Source of the DNA: Aplectana chamaeleonis
Taxonomy: Eukaryota > Nematoda > Chromadorea > Rhabditida > Cosmocercidae
Reading direction: 5' to 3'
Assembly (NCBI GenBank): GCA_029168955.1
Contig: JAPDOI010000064.1
Span: forward strand, 1,922,001 to 1,986,000
DNA length: 64,000 nt
The notes beneath the pieces were generated by a model. The model was not told the DNA's origin. It saw only the letters and a list, made by a program, of their open reading frames with translations, and ran no database searches. This document shows, piece after piece, positions 11,110 through 23,441 of this stretch. How positions within the stretch are numbered: position 1 is the first letter of the stretch; each line of letters opens with the position of its first letter. A program made the position numbers and the translations under genes.

Positions 11110-11560
11110 CAACCAGTTTTCAAAGTGGCCTCTATCGGCTTCAAAGTATGCTCGAATTTGCTTCCACGCTCAGAACTTCGAAAGCATGCTGTTAGCACGC
11201 TATAAGCCACTCGGTTCGGCGCGAGCATCTTGTTCGAGGCTTTGTTAGGTGCAGACCAGCTTTAGCTGTGTCTCAAAATCATGATACACCGTGCCTTATT
11301 GTGGATCGTCGAAGCGCTCCAACAGTGTTAGACTTTTCTTGCATAGTGTTAACCTGCTAACTGACGACTTTGTTCAGTTCAAGCACACTATTGACGGCTT
11401 GTTAAGATGCAAACCAGCTTAGGTTATTCGCAATCTGCTTCAACCCATTAAACACCTTGCAAGCAGCTTCTGTGTAGTCGCCGAAGCGTTGCAGCAGCTT
11501 CAGACTTTCGTCGCATGGTGTTGGCACGCTTTGCTGGCTCAATCAATCAACAGCTTTATT
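11110..11560. repeat. Degenerate tandem repeat, ~150-180 bp units
   Basis: About three diverged units share the series (A/C)-CTT-(T/C)-G..GCAT-G-TGTT-(A/G)-(A/G)-CACGCT, followed by TTGTTAGGTGCAGACCAGC (11246) or TTGTTAAGATGCAAACCAGC (11399). They sit just before the minisatellite. The unit limits are my estimate. Confidence 0.45.
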
Positions 11561-11859
11561 GTTCAGTGAAGAACTGTATACGAAGTTATTACGTGTATTG
11601 GTTGACTAATTCCGCTCAGCACAAATAGTGGCTCACTGAGCGATCCAATTCTTCTTCCATTGCAAGATGCGAATTTCCTCTTCCGTTTTCCTGTCTTCGG
11701 ATAGATGACCCATTTCGTATTAACATGAACGCAGCTACAAATGTAGCACTTGTGTCCACGGGGATATTCGAGAAGCAATAACTTCGTTCTCCGTGGATTT
11801 TGTACGATTCCTGAGCTATGATTGGAATCATTGTGTAAGCGCCAATCGCCGATAAAAGT

Positions 11860-14800
11860 GTGCGGGACTCTAATGGGAGTGCGCCGAGCACCGGAGAAAC
11901 TATGTTGGACCCTTCTGGGAATGCGTCTTGTTTGGGGGGAAGTGTGTGGGAGTGCGCCGGGGAAAGTGTGTGGGACACAACTGGGAGAGCACCGGGGAAC
12001 GTGTGAGGGACCTAACCAGAGTTCACCAAGCGTCGCGAAAAGTGTGTGGGACTCCATTGGGAGTGCGCCTAGCGCCGGGAAACTGAGTTGGACCCAACTT
12101 CGAGTGCTTGAGGAGCTGGTGAAAGGATGTGGGACCCAACTAAGAGTCCGCCAAGCGCCGGGGTAAGTGTAGGACACAACTGGGAAAGCATCAGGGAACG
12201 TGTGTGGGACCTAACTAGGAGTTCACTAAGCGTCGCGAAAAGTGTGCGGGATTCCACTGAGAGCGCGCCAAGCGCTGGGAAACTGTGCTGGACCCAACTT
12301 CGAGTGCGTGAAGAGCTGGTGAAAGGATGTGGGACCCAACCAAGAGTGCGCCAAGCGCCGGGGTAAGTGTGGGGACACAATTGGGAGTGCGCCGGGGAAA
12401 GTGTGTGGGACCTAACCAGAGTTCACCAAGCGTCGCGAAAAGTGTGCGGGACTCCATTGGGAGTGCGCCAAGAGCCGGGAAACTGTGTTGGACCCAACTT
12501 CGAGTGCGTGAAGAGCTGGTTAAAGGATGTGGGACCCAACTAAGAGTCCGCCAAGCGCCGGGGTAAGTGTGGGACACAGTTGGGAGTGCGCCAAGCGCCG
12601 GGGTAAGTGTGTGGGACACAACTGGGAGAGCATCAAGGAACGTGTGTGGGACCTAACTATGAGTTCACTAAGCGTCGCGAAAAGTGTGAGGGATTCCACT
12701 GAGAGCGCGCCAAGCGCTGGGAAACTGTGTTGGACCTAACTCGAGTGCGTGAAGAGCTGGTGAAAGGATGTGGGACTCAACTAAGAGTGCGCCAAGCGCC
12801 GGGGTAAGTGTGGGGACACAATTGGGGAGTGCGCCGGGGAAAGTGTGTGGGACCTAACCAGAGTTCACCAAGCGTCGCGAAAAGTGTGCGGGACTCCATT
12901 GGGAGTTTGCCAAGAGCCGGGAAACTGTGTTGGACCCAACTTCGAGTGCGTGAAGAGCTGGTTAAAGGATGTGGGACCCAACTAAGAGTCCGCCAAGCGC
13001 CGGGGTAAGTGTGGGACACAGTTGGGAGTGCGCCAAGCGCCGGGGTAAGTGTGTGGGACACAACTGGGAGAGCATCAAGGAACGTGTGTGGGACCTAACT
13101 AGGAGTTCACTAAGCGTCGCGAAAAGTGTGCGGGATTCCACTGAGAGTGCGCCAAGCGCCGGGAATTTGTGTTCGACCCAACTTCGAGTGCGTGAAGAGC
13201 CGGTGAAAGTGTGTGGGACCCAATTAAGAGTGCGCCAAGCGCCGGGGTAAGTGTGTGGGACACAACTGGGAGAGCATCAAGGAACGTGTGTGGGACCTAA
13301 CTAGGAGTTCACTAAGCGTCGCGAAAAGTGTGCGGGATTCCACTGGGAGTGCGCCAAGCGCCGGGAATTTGTGTTCGACCCAACTTCGAGTGCACCGAGC
13401 GCGGAGAAGACCATGTTGGGCCCAACTTGGAGTGCGTGAAAAGCTGATGAAAGTGTGTGGGACCCAACTAAGAGTGCGCCAAGCGCCGGGGTAAGTGTGT
13501 GGGACACAACTGGGAGAGCATCAAGGAACGTGTGTGGGACCTAACTAGGAGTTCACTAAGCGTCGCGAAAAGTGTGCGGGATTCCACTGAGAGTGCGCCA
13601 AGCGCCGGGAAACTGTGTTGGACCTAACTTCGAGTGCGTGAAGAACTGGTTAAAGGATGTGGGACCCAACTAAGAGTCCGCCAAGCGTCGGGGTAAGCGT
13701 GGGACACAGTTGGGAGTGCACCAAGCGCCGGGGTAAGTGTGTGGGACACAGTTGGGAGTGCGCCAAGCGCCGGGGTAAGTGTGTGGGACACAACTGGGAG
13801 AGCATCAAGGAACGTGTGTGGGACCTAACTAGGAGTTCACTAAGCGTCGCGAAAAGTGTGCGGGATTCCACTGAGAGTGCGCCAAGCGCCGGGAATTTGT
13901 GTTCGACCCAACTTCGAGTGCGTGAAGAGCTGGTGAAAGGATGTGGGACTCAACTAAGAGTGCGCCAAGCGCCGGGGTAAGTGTGGGGACACAATTGGGG
14001 AGTGCGCCGGGGAAAGTGTGTGGGACCTAAGTAGGAGTTCACCAAGCGTCGCGAAAAGTCTGCGGGACTCCACTGGGAGTGCGCCAAGCGCCGGGAATTT
14101 GTGTTGGACCCAACTTCGAGTGCACCGAGCGCGGAGAAGACCGTGTTGGGCCCAACTTGGAGTGCGTGAAGAGCTGGTGAAAGGATGTGGGACCCAACCA
14201 AGAGTGCGCCAAGCGCCGGGGTAAGTGTGTGGGACACAACTGGGAAAGCATCAGGGAACGTGTGTGGGACCTAACTAGGAGTTCACTAAGCGTCGCGAAA
14301 AGTGTGCGGGATTCCACTGAGAGCGCGCCAAGCGCTGGGAAACTGTGTTGGACCCAACTTCGAGTGCGTGAAGAGCTGGTGAAAGGATGTGGGACCCAAC
14401 CAAGAGTGCGCCAAGCGCCGGGGTAAGTGTGGGGACACAATTGGGAGTGCGCCGGGGAAAGTGTGTGGGACCTAACCAGAGTTCACCAAGCGTCGCGAAA
14501 AGTGTGCGGGACTCCACTGAGTGCGCCAAGCGCCGGGAAACTGTGTTGGACCCAACTTCGAGTGCACCGAGCGCGGAGAAGACCGATGTTGGGCCCCAAC
14601 TTGGAGTGCGCCAAGCGCCGGTGGAAAAGTGTGGGACCCAGTTGGGAGTGCGCCAAGCGCCGGGGTAAGTGTGTGGGACACGAATTGGGAGAGCAACAGG
14701 GAACGTGTGTGGGACCTCACTAGGAGTTCACCAGGCGTCGCGAAAAGTGTGCGGGATTCCACTGAGAGCGCGCCAAGCGCTGGGAAACTGTGTTGGACCC

Positions 14801-17430
14801 AACTTCGAGTGCGTGAAGAGCTGGTGAAAGGATGTGGGACCCAACTAAGAGTGCGCCAAGCGCCGGGGTAAGTGTGGGGACACAATTGGGGAGTGCGCCG
14901 GGGAAAGTGTGTGGGACCTAAGTAGGAGTTCACCAAGCGTCGCGAAAAGTCTGCGGGACTCCACTGGGAGTGCGCCAAGCGCCGGGAATTTGTGTTGGAC
15001 CCAACTTCGAGTGCACCGAGCGCGGAGAAGACCGTGTTGGGCCCAACTTGGAGTGCGTGAAAAGCTGGTGAAATGATGTGGGACCCAACCAAGAGTGCGC
15101 CAAGCGCCGGGGTAAGTGTGTGGGACACAAGTGGGAGAGCAACAGGGAACGTGTGTGGGACCTCACCAGAGTTCACCAAGCGTCGCGAAAAGTGTGCGGG
15201 ACTCCACTGAGAGCGCGCCAAGCGCTGGGAAACCGTGTTGGGCCCAACTTGGAGTGCGTGAAGAACTGGTGAAAGGATGTGGGACCCAACTAAGAGTCCG
15301 CCAAGCGTCAGGTAAGCGTGGGACACAGTTGGGAGTGCACCAAGCGCCGGGGTAAGTGTGTGGGACACAGTTGGGAGTGCGCCAAGCGCCGGGGTAAGTG
15401 TGGGGACACAATTGGGGAGTGCGCCGGGGAAAGTGTGTGGGACCTAAGTAGGAGTTCACCAAGCGTCGCGAAAAGTGTGCGGGATTCCACTGAGAGCGCG
15501 CCAAGCGCTGGGAAACTGTGTTGGACCCAACTTGGAGTGCCTGAAAAGCCGGTGAAAGTGTGTGGGACCCAATTAAGAGTGCGCCAAGCGCCGGGCTAAG
15601 TGTGTGGGACACAACTGGGAGTGCAACAGGAACGTGTGTGGGACCTAATCAGAGTTCACCAAGCGTCTCGAAAAGTCTGCGGGACTCCATTGGGAGTGCG
15701 CCAAGCGCCGGGAATTTGTGTTCGACCCAACTTCAGAGCACCGAGCGCGGAGAAGACCATGTTGGGCCCAACGGAGTGCGTGAAAAGCTGGTGAAAGTGT
15801 GTGGGACTCAACTAAGAGTGCGCCAAGCGCCGGGGTAAGTGTGTGGGACACAATTGGGGAGTGTGCCGGGGAAAGTGTGTGGGACCTAAGTAGGAGTTCA
15901 CCAAGCGTCGCGAAAAGTCTGCGGGACTCCACTGGGAGTGCGCCAAGCGCCGGGAATTTGTGTTGGACCCAACTTCGAGTGCACCGAGCGCGGAGAAGAC
16001 CGTGTTCGACCCAACTTCGAGTGCGTGAAGAGCCGGTGAAAGTGTGTGGGACCCAATTAAGAGTGCGCCAAGCGCCGGGGTAAGTGTGTGGGACACAACT
16101 GGGAGAGCATCAAGGAACGTGTGTGGGACCTAACTAGGAGTTCACTAAGCGTCGCGAAAAGTGTGCTGGATTCCACTGAGAGTGCGCCAAGCGCCGGGAA
16201 TTTGTGTTCGACCCAACTTCGAGTGCGTGAAGAGCTGGTGAAAGGATGTGGGACTCAACTAAGAGTGCGCCAAGCGCCGGGGTAAGTGTGGGGACACAAT
16301 TGGGGAGTGCGCCGGGGAAAGTGTGTGGGACCTAAGTAGGAGTTCACCAAGCGTCGCGAAAAGTCTGCGGGACTCCACTGGGAGTGCGCCAAGCGCCGGG
16401 AATTTGTGTTGGACCCAACTTCGAGTGCACCGAGCGCGGAGAAGACCGTGTTGGGCCCAACTTGGAGTGCGTGAAAAGCTGGTGGAAAAGTGTGGGACCC
16501 AACTAAGAGTGCGCCAAGCGCCGGGGTAAGTGTGTGGGACACAACTGGGAGAGCAACAGGGAACGTGTGTGGGACCTCACTAGGAGTTCACCAGGCGTCG
16601 CGAAAAGTGTGCGGGATTCCACTGAGAGCGCGCCAAGCGCTGGGAAACTGTGTTGGACCCAACTTCGAGTGCGTGAAGAGCTGGTGAAAGGATGTGGGAC
16701 CCAACTAAGAGTGCGCCAAGCGCCGGGGTAAGTGTGGGGACACAATTGGGGAGTGCGCCGGGGAAAGTGTGTGGGACCTAAGTAGGAGTTCACCAAGCGT
16801 CGCGAAAAGTCTGCGGGACTCCACTGGGAGTGCGCCAAGCGCCGGGAATTTGTGTTGGACCCAACTTCGAGTGCACCGAGCGCGGAGAAGACCGTGTTGG
16901 ACCCAACTTGGAGTGCCTGAAAAGCCGGTGAAAGTGTGTGGGACCCAATTAAGAGTGCGCCAAGCGCCGGGCTAAGTGTGTGGGACACAACTGGGAGAGC
17001 AACAGGGAACGTGTGTGGGACCTAATCAGAGTTCACCAAGCGTCTCGAAAAGTGTGCGGGACTCCATTGGGAGTGCGCCAAGCGCCGGGAAACTGTGTTG
17101 GACCCAAATTCGAGTGCGCCGGAAAGACTGAGTTGGGCCCAACTTGGAGTGCGTGAAGAGCTGGTGACGGTGTGTGGGACCCAACTAAGAGTGCGCCAAG
17201 TGCCGTGGTAAGTGTGTGGGACCTATCTAGGAGTTCACCAAGCGTTGCGAAAAGTGTGCGGGACTTCTCTGGGAGTGCGCCAAGCTCCGGCAAAGTGTGT
17301 TGGACCCAACTTCAAGTGAGCCGCGCGCCGTGAAAGTGATTTGCACTCAAGTATGGGTGCGCCAGGCGCCGGAAAACTGTATGGGACCCAACTGGGAATG
17401 CCCCGAGCGCTGGGGAAAGTGTGCGGGACT
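11860..17430 (+). repeat. 5.6-kb minisatellite with higher-order structure
   Basis: Monomers of about 40 bp follow the theme GTGTGGGACCCAACT..GAGTGCGCCAAGCGCCGGGG. Monomer types recur in a fixed order. One type, with GTTCACCAAGCGTCGCG or GTTCACTAAGCGTCGCG, occurs 24 times (first 12021, last 17232). Its spacings fall into three classes, ~200-202, ~242-245 and ~282-284 bp, equal to 5, 6 and 7 monomers. Monomers at both edges (11860-12000, 17280-17430) are the most diverged, as in arrays homogenised at the centre. Long open frames in several frames on both strands are by-products of the repeat and are not annotated as genes. Confidence 0.95.
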
Positions 17431-17870
17431 CAACTGATTACGCAATGATTCGTTTATTATATGCGTCACGCGCCGCAAACGGCGTGGGTGTTCGATAACT
17501 TAGGATAGCAAAGCGGAAGCCGGTGGTGTGATGCTAGCACCACCAATTTTTTTTCGGTTTTTGAAACCTATTGGTTTCTCGAGGTGATATTATGCAGTTT
17601 TTGTTTTGTAATTTAGGGATATGATGTAAATGTTGTAGTTTAGGGATATGATGTATGCTTATCTTACTCCTGGTTTTATGGCGAATTATACTGAGTTCGG
17701 TCCGGAGCTGCAGTTGACAGCTTCACTGGAAGAGCGAACTCGAGCGCTTCTTCCGCTCCACTTTGCCCTGCAAACGATGCTCGAAATTAGGCGTTATCTC
17801 AATCTTCCCGCTCACAAGCTAATTACCGTTACAAGGTTTGTGTTTCGCCAAAACGAAAAATCAGAGCTGT
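17431..17870. other. Unassigned intron sequence
   Basis: No exon found. Contains a short tandem of a ~30-bp AGGGATATGATGTA phrase at 17615-17655. The open frame from 17648 runs into the MITE terminus and has no splice sites supporting it. Confidence 0.35.
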
Positions 17871-18363
17871 TTAAAGGCAGTGTTCACGATGAAAATCGTT
17901 TTTCTGTTTTTCCGCCTATCTTGAAAACGGCCCCATGCTAATTCCAATGATGTCTCTGAAATCATACAAGACCTTCTGTGAACGCAGGTATGGTCCCTCA
18001 AAGATTGAGCTATGGAAACATGGTGGACGAGTTGTCCGAGGCTTGTAACTTCCGTCTTTTGCAGCCGATCTATGCGAGCTGACCTGAGTAATGAGATAAG
18101 CTGAGAATGAAGGGAAGAACGGGCTAACGATTGAAAATCATCGCTCATCTCACGATCTCGAGCATTTATTGGTTCACGTCGGTGGGCGTGTGATGCGCTT
18201 TTGGGGTTTTCAATGCGCTCGAAGTTGCAACTTCGGGCTCTTTTGGGGCTCTTCCTGGCTCGTTTTCATGCGTTCTTTCGACGTTAACGTCACAGAGTGT
18301 CCCTCCACTACCCAATCCTAGTGGAATTTCGAAAACGTTTTTCATCGTGAACACTGCCTTTAA
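17871..18363 (-). mobile_element. TTAA-type MITE (family alpha), intact copy
   Basis: 493 bp, TTAA at both edges, termini AGGCAGTGTTCACGATGA and complement. It is the reverse-complement relative of 505-1475 and shows that copy's uninterrupted state. It lies directly before another element (18366) upstream of Zwilch exon d. Confidence 0.88.
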
Positions 18364-18365
18364 CT

Positions 18366-18868
18366 ACTAAGACTATCCCCACATTCAGTGCGTTTCGCAT
18401 ATGCATTCAACGCGAAGACAAGGCAGTTTTGAGCCTAGTCAAGGAACTTGTTGCTATGGGAGCACGTGCTTCTATTGTGTTTCAAATTGCAGCGCGTGCC
18501 CCAACAAATAAGACGTTCAATGCGTGCATGATACACATCCAACTCGATGACAAAACGATTTTCCAAAAAAAGGACAGCATACGACGCACTCTTGAGGCAA
18601 GACTGAGATGTCGGCGATTCCCCAAGTTCGAAGTACTTTTCCCGCCCTGCCGCAGGAGACCTTGCGGCCCAGATGATGCTCTGCGAGGTGCATGTCGATG
18701 TACCAGTCGCGTCGGTGTGCTGCTACGATAACGCTGGACTATCTTGCAGCACGTGCTCCTGCGATTAATTTTCGCAGCACGTGCTTCTGCGATAGAGCCT
18801 TTCGATGGGAGGGGTCACTAGAGTTGAAATCATACTAAAACGCATTGAATGCGGCGATTTTTTTAGCA
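18366..18868. mobile_element. CACGTG-rich palindromic MITE (family F), copy 1
   Basis: Ends carry CATTCAGTGCGTTTCGCATA and, inverted, ACGCATTGAATGCGGCGAT, matching the copies at 54341 and 61606. The interior has several GCAGCACGTGCTCC-like palindromes (18455, 18745, 18775). No coding capacity seen; open frames are fortuitous. Confidence 0.7.
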
Positions 18869-18964
18869 CTTGATTGCCACAGACGCTGTATTTTGTGAGA
18901 ACAAACGTTTTTGGCTTGCATTGTGAATTTCGCCCTGTATCCAAGTAATTGAGATTACACATAG

Positions 18965-19069
18965 GTCCGTGATTGCAAAGTACTGTTCCAACCGTATTAC
19001 TGATGTTGCGAAAGTATTCTATGAAACGACGGCTCCATCAGTTCATGTTAACCCGATTATTCTTCAAAC
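18965..19069 (+). CDS. zwl-1: Zwilch-like gene, exon d
   Basis: The acceptor TTACACATAG ends at 18964. The exon opens with one base (G) that completes the AG left by exon c, then encodes S-V-I-A-K-Y-C-S-N-R, then T-T-A-P-S-V-H-V-N-P-I-I-L-Q. It ends with two bases (AC) at a textbook donor, GTAAGT. The spacing from the L-L-E-I-G motif of exon c to A-P-S-V matches my memory of vertebrate Zwilch, where an A-P-S-V segment follows about 30 residues later. The clean frame, excellent donor and phase agreement make this the best evidence that the gene crosses the 16.7-kb intron. Confidence 0.75.
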
Positions 19070-19118
19070 GTAAGTTACGTTCAGTGTTTCCCAATGCTGC
19101 TTTTGATGGCAAACTCAG

Positions 19119-19220
19119 TTCCACAAATTCACGAACATTTCCAAGATTGCAGTTTCTGAAACTTGCAGCGACTTCCGTGCTGCAAAACTTATCACTATTT
19201 TCTACTATTCTTCCGAAGTG
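19119..19220 (+). CDS. zwl-1: Zwilch-like gene, exon e
   Basis: Joined to exon d by a 49-nt intron (acceptor AAACTCAG, ends 19118). The first base, T, completes AC to give Thr. The exon encodes F-P-R-L-Q-F-L-K-L-A-A-T and a hydrophobic helix L-Q-N-L-S-L-F-S-T-I-L-P-K, then needs a phase-2 donor before the in-frame TAA at 19249. The donor at 19221 (GTACCC) has the right phase for exon f but a weak sequence. One or more small exons could exist between e and f, since vertebrate Zwilch is longer here. Confidence 0.6.
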
Positions 19221-19336
19221 GTACCCTCAATTGCAATCTGCCCTTTGCTAACTTCTGCACACCATTGGGGCCTAAGGATTTCATGTGAAAGATTTTCATG
19301 CATGGTTTCGATAGACGGGCTAAAATGCGCAACATC

Positions 19337-20896
19337 CTCAGGTAAAACTAGTTGTCCTGGATTCGACGAAAACTTGTCCTGAATAAGTCGAGAATCCAAA
19401 AGTTGTTCTGAATTCAGGGAGAAGTTGTCGAGAATTCGGAAAAATCGTGTTTTTTCCGAGAAGTGCTGCAGAATTGAGAACATTTTCTTGCCAGCTAGAG
19501 AATTTGTTCCGATTTCGTCGAAATTTTTTTGAAAATTCTGGACGGCTTTTCTAGAAATTCGAACTTCCCTAATTCAGCGGGATTCTCGACTATTTCTCGA
19601 CAAGTTTTCAATCTTTGACAATTTCTCGACCAGTTTTGCATGTCGTCAACAAGCAGCTGCGCTTCAAAGATAAAATATGTGCTGAGCTCAAGCAGGACTG
19701 TGTCGAACGCTGAACTGGGAATAGGGAGAAGGATTGAAAGGGACTCGAACAGGAGTATGCAGGAAGGAATCGGAACTGCATGAGACGTTGCTTTCGACGT
19801 GATGGACAACCTGCATGAAGTGCGCAGGACATTGTGCAGTGCGGGTACGGACCTGCGCAAAGTGAGCAGGACATGCGGGAAGTACCTCACATTTGGATGA
19901 TTGAACCGGCGAAAATCTCGTTTTACCACACACGACAGTGCATCTCTGTTGACTGGGGTTCTATGACGCATTCTCGAAGAGTAGGAACGGATCTAACGCG
20001 GAACTGCTGTGGTACTATCGCGGCAATGTCGAGGCGTTGTCGAGGTCCAAGACACTTTTGCAGAATCCTCCTGGCCCAGTGATGATCGATCCACCATGGT
20101 ACTGTCGCGGCACAGTCGAGGGTAGCGGCACTATCGCAGCATCTTCTCTTGGAGGACTCAGTACATTGTGTGCAAGCCTCCAGTAGCCCTGCGCAATTAG
20201 TCAAAGAAAGAGTAGGGATTTGGTAGGAAGTTGGACAGGACTTAAGCAGGAGTGAGCAGGGCATCGTGCAGAGCAAGCAATCACCAACGCACCTCCCGCC
20301 TGTGACCAAGACACAGGAGTTGCAGTCTTCGATTATACAGATGAGCTCAGGCAGAACTGGTTGTGAAGAACAGGTTGAAAACTTGATGACAATTCATTTC
20401 TTTTCTGGCATCATTATCATGCTCAGAGTAAACAAACCGAAGGGTCTAAAAGACGCTTAATCCCATCGTAAGCTCACTCGGCATTTCGAGGCCGATCCTG
20501 GGTGATGATTTCAAGTCACCTGAAAGGATCATTGAGAAGCCGAAGGATAAATTTTGGCCGCTGAGGGGATGGGCCCCTCGGCTCGGGGGGGGGGGGAGTG
20601 GTCTCGCACGCGGAGACCGCGGGGTGCATCATGTCCCAGATGCCGACGGCAGCTAGGATGACCTCCCTATAACGGTTCCGGGTATGGACTGAACACCATT
20701 ACTGATACCAAAATCTGTAAAAAGTCGTCGTGAATTCAGCAAGAGATCTCCTGAATTGGCTGAAAATTCTGGAGAGAACGGAGAAGTTGTTGAGAATTCA
20801 TCGAGAATTCTCCGGAATCAGTCGAGAAATTGTTCTGGATTTGTACGAATTCGGGACAAATACTCGCCGTATTCAGGACAACTAGTTTTACCTGAG
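19337..20896. mobile_element. CTCAGG-ended DNA element, 1.56 kb
   Basis: Termini are CTCAGGTAAAACTAGTTGTC and its complement. Inside each end are degenerate GAATTC/CGAGAA-type inverted motifs (19355-19600 and 20740-20880). Flanks read ..CATC and TCGA.., giving a possible 2-bp TC duplication, as for the 44746-45438 element. The middle (19690-20300) has GCAGGA/GGAACTG and GGTACTRTCGCGGC short repeats; 20586-20598 is a run of 13 G. No transposase is recognised. Confidence 0.75.
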
Positions 20897-21377
20897 TCGA
20901 TTAACGTCAAACGACTCTCGTTCCCTTCGAGAGAAAGAACTTAGCGCCAGGGCTCTCCACATTGACGGCTCACAAATTCCTGGTGTTCAATGTTCGCTCT
21001 ATATGCCGTCACCTCATAGCGTGCTTCCCCAAAACCGCTAAAAGGGGGAGTAACTGTGCCCCGAATCACCTGACTAGAAACTGAACCCAGCGCAAACCTG
21101 AGTTTAAAAAAACGATCTGTTGAATGTCGAAGGCAGTGATCACGAGGAAAAAGTGTCCCGTTTTCTTAAGTAGAAGCTTAAGATTCAGATGCCTCTAAGA
21201 AGACCCTGGAAGTGGGCGAAAATCTCGTGGATCAGCCAACCCATTGTATTACCCCGCCCACGTCCTATAACAGTTGTCCTGCGTTCGTTTCACCAGAGAA
21301 ATAGGTACCCAATTTTTCAATATCCTTTATCGCGAAAGGTTCTAACATCCCAGCGTGTGCAATGGTCCATCTTATTC
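20897..21377. other. Unassigned intron sequence
   Basis: No exon or repeat recognised between two mobile elements. Confidence 0.35.
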
Positions 21378-21873
21378 TTAAAGGCAGTGTTCACGATGAT
21401 TTTCTTTACCGAGTTTTCCACTCAAAACAATGCGTTGGCTACCAAGAGTTACTAAAATTACGAAGAAACGGCGAGAAACTCACTAAATCGTCTTTTTTCG
21501 GTGATATTATTCTCTGGTCTGGACTAGTTGTCCGGTTGGATGAACAAGTTCACGGTGGTTGTCACCGGTAAAAAATGGGACTTATAGTAGAAAATGGATG
21601 AATATTTTGGGCAAATCAGTATTAGTTAGGGTCCGAGGGAGAGAACGGTGCAACACAAAACAGAGAATTGCAATAGACGGGTCCACAAAAGATTTCATTG
21701 TCACAACAAACAGTTCCACTGAGAGTAAAGACGCGAGGTGAGAGTAAAGGATTTCGTGCCTTTCTGGTGCGTTTTTCTCGGTTTCTTCGTCATTTCCATT
21801 CTACTTGGGGGCCAAACAATCTATTAAGCGATTAATCTCAAAATCGAAGTTTATCGTGAACACTGCCTTTGAA
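21378..21873 (+). mobile_element. TTAA-type MITE (family beta), copy 1
   Basis: 496 bp with the same GGCAGTGTTCACGATGA termini as family alpha but a different body (ACTAAAATTACGAAGAAACG, ..GACTAGTTGTCCGG). The body matches 48307-48797 in reverse complement. Edges are TTAA and TTGAA. Confidence 0.88.
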
Positions 21874-22860
21874 CAGTTTTCGGTTTAATACACAGAAAAC
21901 AAAGTCACTCACCTAAGAATTTTGAAGCAGGGCAAACAATTTCCGACGTCAGGCTTGATGCCTTGTCTGCAGTCTCCCGGAACACCAACAGGCATAATTG
22001 AAATTTTCAGATTCATTTGTACAGTTTTCTTATTTCAGTTTTTTGTAGGAACTTTATCCTATTAACCTCTACTTAGTGAACATACCTACTCAAAAACATT
22101 GAAAACTAGAATACGGTTTTTTTTTATCGTGAACACTGCCTTTAAAGGGAAGAAGAAAAGTAACTATTTGAAACTTGTTCATTTTCCTTGGTCCTTCTGG
22201 GTACATATAGCTTCATTTTGAGCCGGTTCAAGTAAGTCTTATCGGGCGTATCACATCAAAGTCTCCTTATCACTTACATTTTGCCATTACCGACCGCTCT
22301 GCTGCTTGTTCGGCCCGGAGCAAGCTCTGCCTTATATCAAAAAGACAAAAAAAAACATTTTCTCTGAATCCTAGAAATTCGGATACTTTCACCGCAAACT
22401 TTCTTCAGGCGGGTAAAATGGGCCGCTGAACACGAATATAAGGTCCATTTTTAGTTTTTCAAACATTACGCTAGAGTATTGTAGACAAAAGAGACATTTC
22501 GTACTGTAACTTACAATAATCTTCTGAGAAAGTGAAAATGGACTCTATATTCGTGTTCAGCGCCCCAAATAACACCTGGAGAAAGTGTGGACTGAAAATA
22601 TTCAAATTCTTTGAAATCCAGAAATTTGCAATTTTTCCAGTCTTATATTTACCCATGTGCATTAGGGAAATTAACCAGACATTTAATTGTTTCTTTTTAC
22701 CATCCTCACAATACTCAATAGACCATTTTTCAAAACTCCAGTTTGTGCTGGCATCAGTCCATAATGAAGGCACGTAGGGTACAGTCTCGGGTACGAAAAC
22801 CACATTTAGAATATGGCTGTCGAATCTAAAAACGTACCCGAAATGTTATAGTCACAGTTT
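21874..22860. other. Unassigned intron sequence with a solo MITE end
   Basis: At 22118-22145 there is an isolated right terminus (TTTATCGTGAACACTGCC then TTTAA) with no left partner found. The rest, including an A/T-rich open frame near 22530-22800 in both orientations, lacks splice sites and shows no recognisable protein. Confidence 0.4.
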
Positions 22861-23441
22861 TACAGTCGGCGTGGATCGCACTGATACTTTTCATTCCTTG
22901 TTGCCAGGTGGCCAAACTCGGTGCACGTACATATGTTCTGATATACAATACCGCTCGTAGGATTTGGTCAGAAATCGAGCGAGGTCGGGTTTTCGCGTCT
23001 TTTTCGTCTTCTTTGTATAACTCGCTTCAAAATCAAATTTGAGCGAAACTAGGGAGATATTCATAATCCAGGCGTGGAGGGCTATCCACTGGTGTACCTA
23101 TTGTAAGGATTTCGTTGAGAACCATGGAAATTTCGCAATCAACCAGCTCTCTATATACGGTAGACCCAGGGAAACGCAAGCGGAGACGGTAGCGCACCAT
23201 CCATCACGGTACCGTAATCACAAATCTGGGTGATTTGTGATTAATTCTGTACTTTTTAACGTAATCACCACAAAGGCTGAACCATTGGGTAGCCATCAAC
23301 GCCAGGGTAATGAATATCTCCCTAGTTTCGCTCAAAGTTGACTTTGAAGCGAGTTATACAAAAAAAGACGAAAAAGACGCAAAAACCCGACCTTGCTCGC
23401 TTTCTGACCAAATCCTACGAGCGGTATTGTACAGTAGCGGT

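Noticed and set aside
14472..15368. 298-codon open frame on the minus strand, and many 60-160 codon frames on both strands of the minisatellite
   Set aside because: They exist because the higher-order units are multiples of three and stop-poor; the same words appear in several frames and orientations, so no protein is implied.
11860..17430. CRISPR-like array
   Set aside because: Monomers are contiguous diverged repeats without unique spacers, in a eukaryotic intron.
20586..20598. G13 run as a G-quadruplex or regulatory site
   Set aside because: A single homopolymer within a mobile element; most likely replication or sequencing slippage.
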